From Bacteroidales bacterium UBA6445 (GTDB lineage Bacteria > Bacteroidota > Bacteroidia > Bacteroidales > UBA932), in contig DJOF01000009.1 in the NCBI GenBank assembly GCA_002439585.1, forward strand, positions 1-7,609: DNA of 7,609 nt, in the 5' to 3' direction. Position 1 is the first letter of the stretch; the number at the start of each line of letters is the position of its first letter. The position numbers and the translations under genes were made by a program. Below are positions 5,125 to 7,609 of this stretch, one piece after another. The notes beneath the pieces are model-generated. The model was not told the origin of the DNA, searched no databases, and was given only the letters and a program-made list of their open reading frames with translations.

Positions 5125-6462
5125 TCAGAACCTGTAGGACAATCCTGCCGAGACATAGCCGGTGTCGTGGCCGCCTTCTACCCAAATGCCAGCTTTCTTG
5201 CTGAAATACCATCGAAGACCGGCGGTGGCGATGAAAGTCATCTTCGTGTCCATCTTATTGAATGTCGAACTTGCCTTCTCTCCACTCTCGTGGTCGGTGG
5301 TGTGCTCGCCTATCAAGCCTGCGTCAATCATACCGCGCGCATAAAGTTCGAGACGGTTGCAAAGGGTGAGATGATAGCTGAGACCGGCCGCAAGATCCAC
5401 CCTGTTGCAGAAAGTGTCCTGCTGTTTGTCACCGTAGCCATTGTCAAGCATCCAGTTGTAGCTGTAGCGGGAATATTCTCCTCCGATGGTCCAGCCGATG
5501 CCTCCGAAACGTCCGAAATCAAGGAAGCAGATATCTGAATATATCATCACAGGAGGCACAACCATTTTGAAAGAAGACTTAGCCGCATCGTCCGTGGCGT
5601 GCTTCATAACCTTGGCTCCTTCAGCCATTGCCGGAGACGCGCCAATCTGCAGTGTCCTTGAATATTGCGGGAATACAATTTCTGATTTAGTTCGCTTCCA
5701 ACCGACATTTTTTCCGGCATCGGTTGCAGCGATTCCATCCTGAACATCAATCTGTTCTGCCTTCAGTTTGCCATCAGCACGACAAGCAGTACCGCCATAA
5801 GCAGATTCCCAGGCATGGACGACATCCATAAATGTTTTGAACTCCCCTGCCTTTATTCTTGCCGCAAACTCCGGGTAATCATAGATCTTACCGAAATACG
5901 TATTCAACATTGACTTTGACATCGAAGGCTCTGTTCTGTCGAAGATGCTGTTGCGGATGTCAGTGCCGACCATGATCGCCATATCTCCCGCGATGCTCAA
6001 GTACCATCCGCGTACAGGACTCACGACCGTGATGTTCCGTCCTGTCCTTTCGGACTCGACAGTGAAAAGAGAGTACAGGTCAATGCCTTTGCCCCGATAC
6101 TCCTCACGCACCCATTGGACCTGCGCCTTTCCTCCGAAAGCGCCTAAGACCTTGACAAGGCGTTTTACATACTTGTCCGTGCCTTGAAGAAGAAGTGAAT
6201 CGACATCCTCGTTGATATATCTTGTCCTCTTCCCGTCAGGTGAAAGGCTGAACTCGATATAGTCCGGGCGATTGACAAGCGCAGAGCGGAGATAGCCGTC
6301 GAGAACTTTACTATCACCCTTGTTGAGCCAGATCCGGACTTTCACATCATCGTCCTTCTCTTGCCGTGCTTTCTTGCCAACGGCAGCCTGGGCCTTTGCC
6401 GAGATGCCTGCGAGCAGAATCATTGCCGCCGAAACGCAGGCTAAGATATTCCGTAATCTCAT
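5125..6462 (-). CDS. Outer-membrane beta-barrel protein with N-terminal periplasmic domain
   Basis: A 445-residue protein with a type I signal peptide (MRLRNILACVSAAMILLAGI, cleavage likely after AQA, residues 24-26). Residues about 38-130 form a compact domain with the pattern VLDGYLRSALVNRPDYIEFS, then PDGKRTRYINEDVDSLLL, typical of uncharacterised Bacteroidales secreted proteins. The middle (about 200-300) is mixed. From about 300 to the end there are amphipathic strands with aromatic ends (IGWTIGGEYSRYSY, VDLAAGLSYHL, LELYARGMIDAGL, FIATAGLRWYF, GYVSAGLSYRF). The C-terminal residue is Phe, the normal BAM recognition signal for outer-membrane barrels. The barrel looks small, around eight strands, more like an OmpA/OmpW-sized barrel than a TonB receptor. 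It follows the lipoprotein gene with a 3-base gap and has its own terminator, so it is the second gene of a two-gene operon. Specific function is unknown. Confidence 0.82.
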   Translation of the reverse strand: MRLRNILACVSAAMILLAGISAKAQAAVGKKARQEKDDDVKVRIWLNKGDSKVLDGYLRSALVNRPDYIEFSLSPDGKRTRYINEDVDSLLLQGTDKYVKRLVKVLGAFGGKAQVQWVREEYRGKGIDLYSLFTVESERTGRNITVVSPVRGWYLSIAGDMAIMVGTDIRNSIFDRTEPSMSKSMLNTYFGKIYDYPEFAARIKAGEFKTFMDVVHAWESAYGGTACRADGKLKAEQIDVQDGIAATDAGKNVGWKRTKSEIVFPQYSRTLQIGASPAMAEGAKVMKHATDDAAKSSFKMVVPPVMIYSDICFLDFGRFGGIGWTIGGEYSRYSYNWMLDNGYGDKQQDTFCNRVDLAAGLSYHLTLCNRLELYARGMIDAGLIGEHTTDHESGEKASSTFNKMDTKMTFIATAGLRWYFSKKAGIWVEGGHDTGYVSAGLSYRF

Positions 6463-6465
6463 CGC

Positions 6466-6873
6466 CTACTTTGAATCGACAGAAAAACTCAGCGCGAAAT
6501 TACCGCCACTGTAACTGCCAGTGAAGACATATATTGTTTCACCGACAGTCCTACGATAGATTTCCGATCCATCACTCTTTGTGAACCCAGCCGGAACGAA
6601 CTTGGCGTAGTAGGTTGTCGCCACGGACTCTTTGCATTTGTAGTCGAAGAATGTCATCGTCTTCATGTCACTGCCGAGCTCCTTGTACTGCCAGTTCTCC
6701 ACTTCTCCATCAAACACAGGAAAATCATTAAGGAATGGATATTCCTTGATAAGCGCTGCCCATGTTATGGTGTCCTTTGGGTCGGTTACCGACTCGTTAC
6801 CAGAGTCATCCTTGCCGCAACCGCATACAAGCATTATTGTGGCCGAAATCAACATGAAAATGTTTTTTTTCAT
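6466..6873 (-). CDS. Small lipoprotein, first gene of the operon
   Basis: A 135-residue protein. The signal peptide is MKKNIFMLISATIMLVCGC with lipobox VCGC (Cys19; Cys at -2 is unusual but tolerated), followed by GKDDSGNES, an acidic start of the mature chain that can favour surface display in Bacteroidota. The mature domain (about 35-135) contains TWAALIKEYPFLNDFPVF, a YYAKFVPAGFTKSDG segment and ends GGNFALSFSVDSK; it looks like a small alpha/beta fold, with no catalytic motif. Its stop lies 3 bases from the start of the barrel gene, so the pair is co-transcribed and probably translationally coupled, suggesting that the lipoprotein and barrel work together at the cell surface. The ATG at 6873 follows a promoter so closely that the leader is only about 13 nt. 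Function is unknown. Confidence 0.8.
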   Translation of the reverse strand: MKKNIFMLISATIMLVCGCGKDDSGNESVTDPKDTITWAALIKEYPFLNDFPVFDGEVENWQYKELGSDMKTMTFFDYKCKESVATTYYAKFVPAGFTKSDGSEIYRRTVGETIYVFTGSYSGGNFALSFSVDSK

Positions 6874-6892
6874 AAAATTTAAGATTTTGTTA

Positions 6893-6921
6893 CAAATATA
6901 ATTTTTTTCCCCCCCCCCAAA
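6893..6921 (-). promoter_or_regulatory. Operon promoter with a homopolymer G-tract inside the -33/-7 spacer
   Basis: On the minus strand TATATTTG (6900-6893) is a perfect -7 box. The only TTTG at a usable distance is the junction of the T-run and G-run (6921-6918), with a 17-base spacer of G9, A7 and T. The hipBA promoter in this window has 20. Gaining about two or three G would restore the usual spacing, so promoter strength should depend on tract length. Transcription would start near 6886. Confidence 0.6.
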
Positions 6922-6928
6922 AAAAAAA
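6902..6928. repeat. Homopolymer triplet, T10-G10-A7 on the minus strand
   Basis: On the plus strand seven T (6902-6908), ten C (6909-6918) and ten A (6919-6928). Its reverse complement matches the 5033-5058 tract in base order and in G10 and A7 lengths, differing only by one T. The pair brackets the two-gene operon in inverted orientation. Confidence 0.95.
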
Positions 6929-6930
6929 TT

Positions 6931-7442
6931 TCCAAATTATTACTTCACTAATTATTACTGTCTGCTAAAATAAAATGATTTCTCAGACATACCTCTCGCT
7001 ATATCTGATTATTTGAAAAATATAGACAGACAAAATTTAGTTTGTTTCGCATTGCGATTGATATATTCTGATGGCAATAAGAGCCGAACAAATATTTCGA
7101 AAATATTCCCCGTTTTATACTTTTATGGCAAAAGAAATCGTAAAATCACCATTTGAGAACACTATATTTAACCTGAATATAATAGCGTTTTAAGGCTCTA
7201 AATATAGAGGAATAGATTTTACATTAAGAAGAGTGCGATTCTGTAATAAGATTTAGGATGTAAATGGAAGTCAGCACGAAACCAATTTGGTGCCCATTTT
7301 ATTCTTTGCCATATTCAACATATAATATGCATATATGCTACTTTTCATCTATTTAATGATGTATTGTAGGTAAAAATCGCAAGAATGGAAGATGTGATAT
7401 TTAAGTGGTTCTACACTTTTTCCAGCGAATAAATCAAATTAG
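6931..7442. other. AT-rich, gene-poor interval
   Basis: About 500 bases with no convincing gene. It has one 40-codon frame (listed separately), a small palindrome CTCTA-AATA-TAGAG (7196-7209) and a 10-bp palindrome GCATATATGC (7329-7338). The 9-mer ATTGCGATT at 7052-7060 is the reverse complement of AATCGCAAT (1178-1186), part of the extended left arm of the palindrome at 1181-1195, which could be chance. I see no tRNA, rRNA or CRISPR pattern. Confidence 0.5.
7071..7193 (+). CDS. Possible small protein of 40 residues
   Basis: ATG 7071 to TAA 7191-7193 encodes MAIRAEQIFRKYSPFYTFMA followed by KEIVKSPFENTIFNLNIIAF. It has no signal peptide, no recognised motif, no Shine-Dalgarno and no clear promoter; a stop lies four codons upstream of the ATG. 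It may be chance in AT-rich DNA and is listed only because it is the longest frame in the interval. Confidence 0.2.
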   Translation: MAIRAEQIFRKYSPFYTFMAKEIVKSPFENTIFNLNIIAF

Positions 7443-7609
7443 TCACATTTATTCAAACGAATCAGACTCCCCGTATTCATATATACGTTCTATCAAGTAG
7501 AATCGTTACGCGAACTGCTAAGAATAAAGTTCGATATAGGGATGATGCTCCTGCCGGACGAGCTGTACAGGTCAAGGCACAAAAGGTTCAGGGTAAAGTT
7601 CGGCAAGCC
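7443..7609 (+). pseudogene. Acyltransferase-like C-terminal segment lacking its 5' part (runs off the window)
   Basis: After TAG 7440-7442 an open frame of 55 codons runs to the edge, encoding RLPVFIYTFYQVESLRELLR, then IKFDIGMMLLPDELYRSRHK and RFRVKFGKP. The pattern IKFxIGMxLLPDELYxxRxKxFxVxFGKP is typical, from memory, of the C-terminal part of Bacteroidota lysophospholipid/hemolysin-type acyltransferases, where GKPI follows. The N-terminal acyltransferase motifs (HxxxxD and EGxRS-like) are not in the preceding 500 bases in any frame I could follow, and no start codon precedes the conserved part except the internal ATG pair at 7524. I therefore read it as a 5'-truncated remnant. A short gene starting within it is less likely. 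Confidence 0.45.

Noticed and set aside
1..7609. CRISPR array, tRNA, rRNA, complete insertion sequence
   Set aside because: No regularly spaced direct repeats, no cloverleaf or rRNA segments and no transposase reading frame were found.

Overview
The window looks like chromosomal or accessory DNA of a Bacteroidota bacterium, most likely a host-associated Bacteroidales member. Three signs point there: promoters with the Bacteroidota TAnnTTTG box at -7 and TTTG at -33, start codons mostly without a Shine-Dalgarno sequence, and a gene set rich in small lipoproteins (lipobox cysteines near residue 20) plus a signal-peptide protein ending in an outer-membrane beta-barrel. Species cannot be fixed from the sequence. 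The patchwork of intact genes, gene remnants, one AT-rich foreign-looking gene and long gene-poor stretches suggests a plastic region.

Layout. 1-582 (minus strand): start of a hipBA toxin-antitoxin operon, with the HipB-like antitoxin complete, the HipA kinase cut by the window edge after 63 codons, a good promoter and a TATCA-N7-TGATA operator candidate. 583-1180: no supported gene, but two inverted-repeat structures, one built from repeated GGGACAA motifs. 1181-3379 (plus): a promoter with an overlapping palindrome and a leader hairpin, then two lipoprotein genes (a DUF5036-like 247-residue protein and a 420-residue protein with an Ig/TIG-like N-terminal domain). 3380-5016: a decayed zone with a minus-strand remnant containing a 12-bp tandem repeat, an AT-rich five-helix membrane protein with a strong SD, and a frameshifted remnant ending in a transmembrane helix. 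5033-6928: a two-gene minus-strand operon (small lipoprotein, then a beta-barrel protein) bracketed by two near-identical T-G-A homopolymer tracts in inverted orientation. 6931-7609: AT-rich and mostly non-coding, ending in a 5'-truncated acyltransferase-like reading frame.

Most interesting point. The operon's promoter has its -7 box (TATATTTG) directly next to an A7 run, and a T10-G10-A7 tract fills the space between -7 and the only plausible -33 TTTG, which is the T/G junction itself. A change in the G10 tract length would change the -33/-7 spacing, the layout of a slipped-strand phase-variable promoter controlling a surface lipoprotein/beta-barrel pair. A second tract (T9-G10-A7) lies inverted just past the operon's terminator and supplies that terminator's U-run. 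This is inference from sequence layout; no length variation can be seen in one sequence.
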